DNA from: Nitrososphaerota archaeon
GTDB taxonomy: Archaea > Thermoproteota > Nitrososphaeria > Nitrososphaerales > Nitrososphaeraceae
Direction: 5' to 3'
Assembly (NCBI GenBank): GCA_005877345.1
Contig: VBPR01000214.1
Span: forward strand, 4,782-14,420
DNA: 9,639 bases
The translations under genes and the position numbers were made by a program. Within the stretch, counting starts at the first letter, position 1, and each line of letters starts with the position of its first letter. Of this stretch, positions 1 through 5,420 are shown one piece after another. The notes under the pieces were generated by a model. The model did not search any database. It saw nothing but the letters and a program-made list of their open reading frames with translations, and was not told the origin of the DNA.

Positions 1-152
1 CCTCTAAAGTTAAAGTTCTGGAATAAATATTGCATCATAGTACGCATTTCTCCGAATTGTCCGCCAAGGCCTTCTTGAAGAGCGTTTGCAGCTAGATTAT
101 CTGGCTTGTCTTTTGGCAGTTCGTTAGCCAGTTTACCTACAGATATATACAT
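1..152 (-). CDS. Manganese catalase, N-terminal part (cut by window edge)
   Basis: The first 50 codons of a minus-strand gene whose remainder lies beyond base 1. The family is a cytoplasmic dimanganese enzyme that converts hydrogen peroxide to water and oxygen. The peptide shows the family's N-terminal four-helix-bundle signature: a KLANELPKDKPD-like opening, then LQEGLGGQFGEM at about residues 25-36, then QYLFQNFNFRG. Glu35 in FGEM sits at the position of the first manganese-ligand glutamate (Glu35 in the Lactobacillus plantarum enzyme). The remaining ligands would be off the window. The ATG at 152 is chosen because no earlier in-frame ATG, GTG or TTG gives a family-like extension. An AAAGG lies only two bases upstream, too close to be a good ribosome binding site. 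A TATA-like stretch lies at about 200-207. The gene faces out of the window, so its operon context is unseen. Family identification is confident despite the short piece. Confidence 0.85.
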   Translation of the reverse strand, partial: MYISVGKLANELPKDKPDNLAANALQEGLGGQFGEMRTMMQYLFQNFNFR

Positions 153-198
153 AACCTTTATTGGACGACAAAGTTTATTATCATGGTCCAAACTTGAA

Positions 199-207
199 AG
201 TAAATAA
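199..207 (-). promoter_or_regulatory. Possible TATA box of the manganese catalase gene
   Basis: Read on the minus strand, TTATTTACT lies about 47-55 bases upstream of the catalase ATG. A start about 26 bases downstream would leave a leader of roughly 20 nt. Six bases further upstream is GTATAG, a partial match to the right half of the shared promoter element described for other genes here, but the left half is absent. Tentative. Confidence 0.3.
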
Positions 208-399
208 TGTTACTATACAAGGTATTATTGAAATTTACATATTTTGCTGCAAGTTTCTATTGCAGCCTAATCCTGCCATTTGTAAATTTAAATCAATTAT
301 GTCATACTTGTAGGACTGGCTATTGAGTTTTGTTTATTCACAGCAGTTGATTAAATTGAAACCCTTATGTGGTTTTTTGCACATATTTCAATCGTCGTC

Positions 400-551
400 A
401 TGACAAGTGCGAAGGAACCCGGAAATACTCCATTTGGAAGGAATTACAGAGTGAGATATGCGGAAGGGTATTTGAGGACTCGTACGCTTTGAGCTTTCAT
501 AAGTCTGTCGAGCATAGTCCCGATAGAAGGCCGCCCACGGGTGTTACTTAA
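400..551 (+). pseudogene. Small C2H2 zinc-finger protein, broken by a one-base frameshift
   Basis: The downstream frame (453-551) encodes EICGRVFEDSYALSFHKS then VEHSPDRRPPTGVT. This is a C2H2 finger (C-x12-H-x4-H visible) with the RPPTGV tail I associate with small archaeal zinc-finger proteins, but the first cysteine is missing. From ATG 400 the other frame reads MTSAKEPGNTPFGRNYR up to base 450. Adding one T after base 450 makes AGA-TGT-GAG-ATA-TGC, which joins the two frames and restores C-x2-C-x12-H-x4-H in a 49-residue protein. The intact frame alone would have to start at GTG 369 and would carry Ser in place of the first zinc ligand. The single-base deletion may be real decay or a sequencing or assembly error. 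An intact protein would probably bind DNA, RNA or protein. There is no clear ribosome binding site; a TTAAATTG box at 351-358 could be its TATA element. Confidence 0.6.
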
Positions 552-620
552 ATTTGTGCAACTGACGTGTTCAACACCTTCCAGATATACTATCGATAAT
601 TAAGCAAAACCACAATTGTA

Positions 621-636
621 AGTCTCGATTAAGACT
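621..636. terminator. Small inverted repeat after the decayed minus-strand gene
   Basis: AGTCT-CGATTA-AGACT forms a 5-bp stem with a 6-nt loop, 11 bases beyond the stop codon at 647-649. Placement suits a terminator or processing hairpin for the minus-strand gene, but the stem is short and no long T run follows. Weak call. Confidence 0.2.
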
Positions 637-646
637 CATTCTGACA

Positions 647-969
647 TCAATACGCGTTAAGAGACCAACTATCCGTCAAATTGCCCCATATTTTGACGGC
701 AAAACCAATTGCTAATAACGCGGCACCTATTGGAGCAACTCTTGATCCTATTAACCTATGTTTTTCTTCATCTACGTTTTCTCTACCGTCAGTTTGAGAC
801 TCTTTTTCAACTGTCTTCTTTGCTTATTCTATTATTTGTAAAAACACTTATTGACTCGTTCTCTACCGTAAAGTTAAACATCTCCTTTTCATTTACGAAA
901 TCTCGATAATTAGAACATCCGATATTTATGAATCCTGTGGTACGGTTCCCTAATTTTAAATTTGGTCAT
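647..969 (-). pseudogene. Decayed small membrane-protein gene
   Basis: Coding-like pieces lie in three successive minus-strand frames. The most convincing is the last, open from 823 to the TGA at 647-649. It encodes 58 residues: a charged start (KKTVEKESQTDGRENVDEEK), then a hydrophobic helix (VAPIGAALLAIGFAVKIW), then a short tail. This frame has no ATG, GTG or usable TTG before the hydrophobic stretch and is preceded directly by TAA. Upstream, ATG 969 opens a 19-codon frame (MTKFKIREPYHRIHKYRMF) and ATG 881 opens a 24-codon frame. A promoter with the shared element and TATA box points into this region (1008-1038). The simplest reading is a gene of roughly 105 codons broken by frameshifts. 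The family is not recognised. Alternatively, only the 3' frame is translated from a non-canonical start. Confidence 0.4.
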
Positions 970-1007
970 AAATAAGGCCTGAGTATAACCAAATCAATTA
1001 TGATTTA

Positions 1008-1038
1008 TATTTTAATGTTATGATACAATTGTCTAAAT
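1008..1038 (-). promoter_or_regulatory. Promoter with shared upstream element, minus strand (site e)
   Basis: On the minus strand, ATTTAGACAATTGTATCA (1038-1021) is followed after 5 bases by TTAAAATA (1015-1008), a good archaeal TATA box. The predicted start is near 982, about 13 nt before ATG 969 of the decayed gene. It is back to back with the promoter of the phosphoesterase at 1063-1093. Confidence 0.6.
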
Positions 1039-1062
1039 GAGAAAATTAAATTGATAGATTTT

Positions 1063-1093
1063 ACTTAGATAACTGTACTAGATTCTTTAAATA
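1063..1093 (+). promoter_or_regulatory. Promoter with shared upstream element (site a)
   Basis: ACTTAGATAACTGTACTA (1063-1080) is followed after 5 bases by TTTAAATA (1086-1093). A start about 26 bases after the TATA box falls on TTG 1119, which suggests a leaderless mRNA for the first phosphoesterase. Confidence 0.65.
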
Positions 1094-1118
1094 TTGAATT
1101 AATTTATATTTGCTATCC

Positions 1119-2195
1119 TTGGAAGGAAACAGATACTTAATATTTATTATAGTAACCTTATCAATTACTCTTATTTCTGTGACTATCATAGATTTACCTA
1201 TTGCTTCGGGGTCTTCAATGACTAGCACGTTTCCAAATAAAGGACGCGTAAATTACTATGTTACTGCTGCGGGAGATTCCAATGGAATGAGAAATGGTCA
1301 ACCTATGATTCCAGTTTTAGAGATATGTGGAGATGGAAAGGATAATAATGGCAATGGACTCGTTGATGAGAATTGTCCAATTGATTCTCCCTCAGGTGAT
1401 AAGCCGTCTGTTAATTTTGATACATCAAAGATAATACGTATTGCAGTTGTTGGAGATGTTGATTCTAATTCTGGATTGACTACTCAGTTGGATATTGCTA
1501 ACCAATACAATGTCCAGGCATTGATACTTACAGGTGACTTCGAATACACTAACGGGAACAAAGTTTTGTCGGATCTTGAATCCCATGGATTCACGAAAGA
1601 AAATGTGGACATTGTCGTAGGAAATCATGATACAGAACAAGATGTCAAAGCGTGGTTAAATGAGGAGAGGACATTTGGACAAGTTAATTTTGCTTTTTCT
1701 GGTGATAGACTGGCATTCTTCAACATAGATGCAAATACAAAGTTCGATTGTTCTAGTCCCCAGTTTGAAATTTTGAAATCACAAATTGAATCCAGTAACG
1801 CAAAGTACAAGTTTGCAGTAGTCCATCAGCCCTTCGTTACTGTAAAAAGTGATCATCCTCCCAATGGAGAATTCAATTGTTATGATCCAGTGTTTAGAGC
1901 AGGAGGAATTGATGGAGTACTTCAATCACATAATCACAACTATCAGAGATTCGACATTGATGGTCTGTTATATGGTGTATTCGGTACGGGGACGCATGAT
2001 ACTGGTTCCAGTATGTATCCAATAGGATCTGACAATTGGAATGGAAATTCGTGCATAAAATGCATGACTGGTCAAAACGGAATTACAATAATTGATCTAC
2101 AAATTGATGACGAAAACTCAAAGCATTTTAATGGATGGTTCATCAACATGAACAACAAAGTACTAGATAGTTTTCAGAAATCTAATTTACCCTAG
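1119..2195 (+). CDS. Secreted metallophosphoesterase, PAP-like, with N-terminal metal-binding motif (copy 1)
   Basis: Calcineurin-like phosphoesterase related to purple acid phosphatases, predicted to hydrolyse phosphate esters outside the cell. Counting from TTG 1119 (358 residues), an N-terminal hydrophobic segment (about 6-30) acts as signal peptide or anchor. EICGDGKDNNGNGLVDENCP at 68-87 resembles the MopE-type calcium/metal-binding motif. The catalytic domain follows: GD (D113), GDFEY (D140, Tyr143 at the iron-ligand tyrosine position), GNHD (169-172), VVHQP (H236) and SHNHNYQR (H271, H273). All expected metal ligands are therefore present. TTG 1119 is preferred over TTG 1110 because it lies at the distance expected from the TATA box at 1086-1093; no suitable ATG exists. 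It is the first gene of paralogous half 1, followed by the three-helix membrane protein, and its counterpart is at 5421. Substrate unknown; family confident. Confidence 0.85.
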   Translation: MEGNRYLIFIIVTLSITLISVTIIDLPIASGSSMTSTFPNKGRVNYYVTAAGDSNGMRNGQPMIPVLEICGDGKDNNGNGLVDENCPIDSPSGDKPSVNFDTSKIIRIAVVGDVDSNSGLTTQLDIANQYNVQALILTGDFEYTNGNKVLSDLESHGFTKENVDIVVGNHDTEQDVKAWLNEERTFGQVNFAFSGDRLAFFNIDANTKFDCSSPQFEILKSQIESSNAKYKFAVVHQPFVTVKSDHPPNGEFNCYDPVFRAGGIDGVLQSHNHNYQRFDIDGLLYGVFGTGTHDTGSSMYPIGSDNWNGNSCIKCMTGQNGITIIDLQIDDENSKHFNGWFINMNNKVLDSFQKSNLP

Positions 2196-2266
2196 ATACT
2201 TTAACCTATTAGCAATATACCTTCAACCAAAAAATTTCGCAAAATACCTAATAATTGGAATTAGTT

Positions 2267-2298
2267 ATTTAGATAACAGTACGAGAACACTTAAGTTC
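2267..2298 (+). promoter_or_regulatory. Promoter with shared upstream element (site b)
   Basis: ATTTAGATAACAGTACGA (2267-2284) is followed after 6 bases by TTAAGTTC (2291-2298), the likely TATA box. The predicted start is about 2320-2324, some 85 nt before the membrane-protein ATG at 2407. The arrangement aligns base for base with the promoter of the paralogue (6523-6554). Confidence 0.55.
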
Positions 2299-2319
2299 TA
2301 TAATCCTGATTAGATGCAA

Positions 2320-2394
2320 ATGAGACGAATAACCATTGTTAATGCTGTTGACCAAGGATACTTGTCAAATTACATTGTTTGTTGTGTTTGGTGA
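2320..2394 (+). CDS. Possible 24-codon leader ORF
   Basis: ATG 2320 opens a 24-residue frame (begins MRRITIVNAVDQ, ends NYIVCCVW). The ATG sits near the transcription start predicted from the promoter at 2267-2298, so it could be read leaderless. Its TGA stop (2392-2394) lies inside the GGTGATC ribosome-binding sequence of the next gene, which suggests translational coupling. No family is recognised and the ORF could be chance. Its paralogous counterpart upstream of 6593 is not evident. Confidence 0.22.
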   Translation: MRRITIVNAVDQGYLSNYIVCCVW

Positions 2395-2396
2395 TC
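2390..2396 (+). promoter_or_regulatory. Shine-Dalgarno sequence for the membrane-protein gene
   Basis: GGTGATC is exactly complementary to the GATCACC near the usual archaeal 16S 3' end. It lies 10 bases before ATG 2407, which decides that ATG over the in-frame GTG at 2401. Confidence 0.5.
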
Positions 2397-2406
2397 AGGT
2401 GTGGTC

Positions 2407-2712
2407 ATGGACATAATCTTATCACTTATTTCTCAAATACCAATCTATGATCTAACAGAGTTGATCCTGTATGTTGTAGGCACCTTAATTGCAGCAGTAC
2501 TGATTGCGTTGTCGGTGTCTTCATACGTAAAGACCGGACTAATCAAATTGAAATATGCCATTGTTGTGTTCTCTCTATTTTGTGCATTCCTTATATACGA
2601 AAATTTAGAACACTTGTTTTCGTTAGATAATCCATTCACTGATATAATTATTCCCGCTACAGGGCTGAGCATTCTGTTATTTTTCTTTTTAGCAGTGACC
2701 AGGAAAGCATAA
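2407..2712 (+). CDS. Small three-helix membrane protein (copy 1)
   Basis: 101 residues with three predicted membrane helices, roughly at 15-38, 49-66 and 78-96. The loop YENLEHLFSLDNPFTDIIIP joins helices 2 and 3. The paralogue at 6593-6928 shares the frame FSLFCxFLIYENLExLFxxDNPxTDIIIP, then GLxILxFFFxAV and a basic end, so selection has kept the second half in particular. No enzyme motif is visible. The layout loosely recalls small archaeal membrane proteins of unknown function (such as the haloarchaeal DUF7521 type), but I cannot confirm a link. The start is supported by a Shine-Dalgarno match and by exact alignment with the paralogue's ATG. In both halves the gene follows the phosphoesterase, which suggests a functional partnership, though each has its own promoter element. 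Existence confident, function unknown. Confidence 0.8.
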   Translation: MDIILSLISQIPIYDLTELILYVVGTLIAAVLIALSVSSYVKTGLIKLKYAIVVFSLFCAFLIYENLEHLFSLDNPFTDIIIPATGLSILLFFFLAVTRKA

Positions 2713-2847
2713 CAGAGCAGGATATTCAATCTACTCAGAAAAATCGATATATTTATTCCAGAGAAAAAAAATCAAAAGTAATTGGAAGTTACTCGTAAAG
2801 ATTACACATACAAGAATAAGTTTCAAAGTTAGAGGAAGAAATACCTA

Positions 2848-2979
2848 CTAATTACCGGGTTGATTTGATAGTATTGTATTTGCTTGATTTAAGTTAGAAT
2901 TTATCTTTTCTACGAAGGCCTGAATATCAGCGGATGAATTCTCATTCTTCACCAAACCTCGCAACTTTTCTCTAAGCAT
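2848..2979 (-). CDS. Hypothetical 43-residue protein
   Basis: ATG 2979 to TAG 2848 encodes 43 residues, beginning MLREKLRGLVKNE and ending NTILSNQPGN, with a central segment (ADIQAFVEKINSNLNQAN) of helix-forming character. Composition is protein-like: charged, no long odd runs. A TAG lies three codons upstream, so it cannot extend. TAAATATG at 3019-3012 on the minus strand could be its TATA box, with a short leader. There is no ribosome binding site and no signal peptide. It is the only coding candidate in the 370-base gap between the membrane-protein and cupredoxin-like genes. Family not recognised; it might be the remnant of a longer gene. Confidence 0.4.
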   Translation of the reverse strand: MLREKLRGLVKNENSSADIQAFVEKINSNLNQANTILSNQPGN

Positions 2980-3028
2980 ATGTGTCTAAAATTAGCAGGT
3001 CCAGAAAGTGCCATATTTAGCCGATATC

Positions 3029-3059
3029 ATGTAGACAGTTGTACCACATAGTTTATTTA
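3029..3059 (+). promoter_or_regulatory. Promoter with shared upstream element (site h)
   Basis: ATGTAGACAGTTGTACCA (3029-3046) is followed after 5 bases by TTTATTTA (3052-3059). The predicted start, about 3085, coincides with TTG 3086, so the mRNA should be leaderless. Confidence 0.65.
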
Positions 3060-3085
3060 TCAACGCGCTTAAGAATCCGCACAAA

Positions 3086-3907
3086 TTGAAATTGAGTGTT
3101 CCGTTTCTTATATTTTCCCTGCTTGCAGCATCCACTCTAACGCTAATTAATCTAAGCCTGATTATATACGCTCAGGTAAATACGACTTTTGATAATAATT
3201 CCTCTAGCAATATGACCAATGTGCCAAGTTTGTCTACTGACCAGAGAGATATATCAACCTCAACAAATGTTTCTAGCCCTAATTCAATTCCAACTGCACA
3301 ATCTATATTTGATAGTGGTACAATGACATTACCTTCATCGGTAAAGGGTGTCATTATTTTTATTCCTGACGAAGCTCACCATCCCCCCACAGATCAAAAG
3401 ACAATCAGCCCAAAGAATCCTAATTACGTTCCAAATACACTGGAAATCCCAGAAGGTACTGAAGTGGCTTTTGTTCATGATGATCCGAGCCACCTACATG
3501 TAGGGATAGTAAAAGACAAAGATGGAAATGCAATATGGACCACTATTCCAGTAAAGTTCCCAGATGGTTCTGATTCTAAGACACTGAGCGTTTCTGGATC
3601 CCCATATAGTATTTCAGACAAACAATATAGTCCGCCTATGGAAGGAAAAATAGTTGTAACACCTGAAAAATCAACTGGCGCCCTTACGGTGGGTGGATTC
3701 TTCTGTCCAACCAAGCAACTCCCTGATTGTAAGTCGCAATTCTTGAAAGCAGGATTTAAGATTCTTTCAGAGCACAATTTTAACACAAAGTCTGTTCAAA
3801 AAGATATCAGCGGACCTAACACTCTATTGATTTATTCTACTACGCTTCCAGTAAAAGACGCTATAACTAGTCTTGGACCAATAATTAAGTCGTTACCATA
3901 TAAATAA
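3086..3907 (+). CDS. Secreted cupredoxin-like protein (putative)
   Basis: 273 residues. A signal peptide (about 3-30, ending IIYAQ) is followed by a Ser/Thr/Asn-rich linker (31-80). The folded domain (about 85-230) starts with GVIIFIPDEAHHPP. It continues with YVPNTLEIPEGTEVAFVHDDPSH, the pattern of a cupredoxin beta-sandwich (extended strand, 'PEGTEV' turn, then Asn/Asp-rich loop with histidines). Potential metal ligands are His131, His136, His138, Cys207 and Cys215 (FFCPTKQLPDC) and His230. A clear C-terminal Cys-x-His-x-Met loop is not seen, so bound copper is a guess; the two cysteines could form a disulfide. TTG 3086 fits the TATA distance. The gene lies only in half 1 of the paralogous block, with no copy in half 2. 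Role may be extracellular electron transfer or metal binding. Export is confident, family moderate. Confidence 0.65.
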   Translation: MKLSVPFLIFSLLAASTLTLINLSLIIYAQVNTTFDNNSSSNMTNVPSLSTDQRDISTSTNVSSPNSIPTAQSIFDSGTMTLPSSVKGVIIFIPDEAHHPPTDQKTISPKNPNYVPNTLEIPEGTEVAFVHDDPSHLHVGIVKDKDGNAIWTTIPVKFPDGSDSKTLSVSGSPYSISDKQYSPPMEGKIVVTPEKSTGALTVGGFFCPTKQLPDCKSQFLKAGFKILSEHNFNTKSVQKDISGPNTLLIYSTTLPVKDAITSLGPIIKSLPYK

Positions 3908-4057
3908 TAATTAAATTATTACAAAATTTTAAAAGTATGAAAGTTATGGAGGCAAACAACCCGACTGTCCTTGAGGATATAATTCTTGGATATGGTTACT
4001 ACTAGATAATATTATAAACTTTATAATTTAAATGCTATTCGAAATCAGATACTAATT

Positions 4058-5116
4058 TTAGTATCCAGTGGAGTTAACATTTTTGGTTTTATCCAAAGGC
4101 TTGAATACTTGGATATTATTATTATGTCTATCGGAAACATAAACATTTCCTTCTAAATCAACTGTTAGATGCTCTGGATCTACAAATTGACCATCACCCG
4201 ATCCGTATGATCCCCATTTTGTAATAAAGTGACCGTTCGTGTCAAATTTTTGAACGCGTGGCATATGACTGCCTTTTGGACCTGCCTGTGGATCATTAAC
4301 ATATATGTTATCGAACTTGTCTACAGCCATGTGCTCCATCGCTGAAAACTGTCCGTCGCCTTTACCTGTAGAACCAAATTTAAGAAGAAGTTTACCATTA
4401 GTGTCAAATTTTTGTATATGACTATTACCTAAATCATTCACAATTATGTTACCCTTTGAATCAATAATAAGACTAATGGGAAGATCAAATTGACCATCCC
4501 CAGTTCCTTTTGAACCCCAACTCTTAATAAAGTTACCATTAGTATCAAATTTTTGAACTCGATTATTCTTTGAATCTGCTACATAGAGAAATTTTACATC
4601 TTTATCTACAGAAACTTGTCTTGGGTTATCAAATTTTCCCAGTGCACTACTTGGGTGTCCATCAGTATTACCAAACTTGAAAAGGAAATGTCCATCTCCA
4701 TCAAATTTTTGAATACGATGATTACCTCTGTCCGCAACCCAAACATTTCCTTGAGAATCAACATCAACACTGTAAGGTACAGTAAATTGACCATCGCCAG
4801 TACCTTTTGTACCCCATTTGAAAAGGAATGTCCCATTTTTGTCAAATACCTGTATACGATTACCATCTCTATCTGATACGTACAGACGTTTTTCTGATGA
4901 ATCAAAAGCAAGATCATGTACCCGTTGGAATTGACCATCTCCTGTTCCGCGTGAACCCCATTTTTTAACAAACAAATAATCCGTTGCTTTTGGATCAAAT
5001 GCGTTTACGCTAGCCGAAATCGTACTAAATAAAAATAACAAACCTGAAATAACTATTGAAAAAATAATCATCTTGTGATATTGATTAATGTTAGAAGTAA
5101 AACTGATTCTCTTCAT
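4058..5116 (-). CDS. Secreted NHL-repeat six-bladed beta-propeller (copy 1)
   Basis: 352 residues from ATG 5116. An N-terminal stretch with a hydrophobic segment (MIIFSIVISGLLFLFSTISA) ends near SVNAFD and serves as signal peptide or anchor. Six NHL repeats follow, each of the form KWGSKGTGDGQF, then a strand with VDSQGNVYVADRGNHRIQ, then KFDTNGHFL. Blade 3 has a loop insert (GNTDGHPSSALGKF) and blade 5 an insert (NDPQAGPKGSHMPR). Together they fill the sequence, giving a single closed propeller with no added enzyme domain. NHL propellers usually bind proteins, glycans or ligands. ATG 5116 is preferred over TTG 5125 because TAAATACA (5146-5139) lies at the leaderless distance. A second promoter (5212-5244) would give a roughly 70-nt leader. 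Convergent with the upstream genes of half 1; paralogue at 6944-8017. Confidence 0.9.
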   Translation of the reverse strand: MKRISFTSNINQYHKMIIFSIVISGLLFLFSTISASVNAFDPKATDYLFVKKWGSRGTGDGQFQRVHDLAFDSSEKRLYVSDRDGNRIQVFDKNGTFLFKWGTKGTGDGQFTVPYSVDVDSQGNVWVADRGNHRIQKFDGDGHFLFKFGNTDGHPSSALGKFDNPRQVSVDKDVKFLYVADSKNNRVQKFDTNGNFIKSWGSKGTGDGQFDLPISLIIDSKGNIIVNDLGNSHIQKFDTNGKLLLKFGSTGKGDGQFSAMEHMAVDKFDNIYVNDPQAGPKGSHMPRVQKFDTNGHFITKWGSYGSGDGQFVDPEHLTVDLEGNVYVSDRHNNNIQVFKPLDKTKNVNSTGY

Positions 5117-5138
5117 ATCTTTCAATCATCCATGATAC

Positions 5139-5146
5139 TGTATTTA
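5139..5146 (-). promoter_or_regulatory. Proximal TATA box for NHL protein copy 1
   Basis: Read on the minus strand, TAAATACA ends 23 bases before ATG 5116, so the start of transcription would fall on or beside the ATG. It competes with, or supplements, the distal promoter at 5212-5244. Confidence 0.35.
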
Positions 5147-5211
5147 CATTGAGCATTGGAAGTATACAAGGAATACAATCTAGTGATTATCAATTGAAGT
5201 ATTGTGATTTA

Positions 5212-5244
5212 TTATAATATGTTTTGTGATACAGACATCTAAAT
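5212..5244 (-). promoter_or_regulatory. Promoter with shared upstream element, minus strand (site f)
   Basis: On the minus strand, ATTTAGATGTCTGTATCA (5244-5227) is followed after 7 bases by TATTATAA (5219-5212). The start is predicted near 5186-5188, about 70 nt upstream of the NHL ATG. Confidence 0.55.
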
Positions 5245-5292
5245 GTGTTCTGGTTATGCAGGAAAGTCATTTTTCTTTAACCCGATAGGAAT

Positions 5293-5310
5293 ATTTAGAA
5301 ATACCTAAAT
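5293..5310. repeat. Inverted repeat in the divergent intergenic region
   Basis: ATTTAG-AAATAC-CTAAAT has 6-bp arms identical to the left half of the shared promoter element, facing each other. It lies between the divergent promoters of NHL copy 1 and phosphoesterase copy 2. It could be a dimer-binding operator or a degenerate element. It lacks the GTA half, so it is not counted as a full site. Confidence 0.35.
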
Positions 5311-5364
5311 GTTTGGTAACGACCTTAAAGAATCCTATTTAAATATAGTTGCCCAAAATAATTC

Positions 5365-5395
5365 TATTAGCTACTTGTACCACATTATATATATT
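5365..5395 (+). promoter_or_regulatory. Promoter with shared upstream element (site i)
   Basis: TATTAGCTACTTGTACCA (5365-5382) is the weakest of the nine sites, with mismatches at the left end. After 5 bases comes TATATATT (5388-5395). The predicted start falls on TTG 5421. A second AT box (TTTAAATA, 5338-5345) lies further upstream. Confidence 0.5.
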
Positions 5396-5420
5396 CTGAT
5401 AAAAATACATATCGTTACCT

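Noticed and set aside
709..909. 66-codon plus-strand frame with a Leu/Phe-rich product
   Set aside because: It begins at a TTG-type start with no promoter and is antisense to the coding-like 3' frame of the minus-strand relic. The hydrophobic content follows from T-rich sequence.
3937..4005. 22-codon plus-strand ORF (starts MKVMEANNPTVL)
   Set aside because: Very short, no ribosome binding site and no clear TATA box apart from general AT richness. Not enough to call a gene.
4100..4980. Regularly spaced similar DNA segments (also at 7000-7860), which might suggest a repeat array
   Set aside because: They are the coding sequence of NHL blades, diverged in DNA and kept in frame. Not a CRISPR or satellite array.
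4606..4998. 130-codon minus-strand frame within NHL copy 1
   Set aside because: Out-of-frame shadow produced by the repetitive propeller coding sequence.
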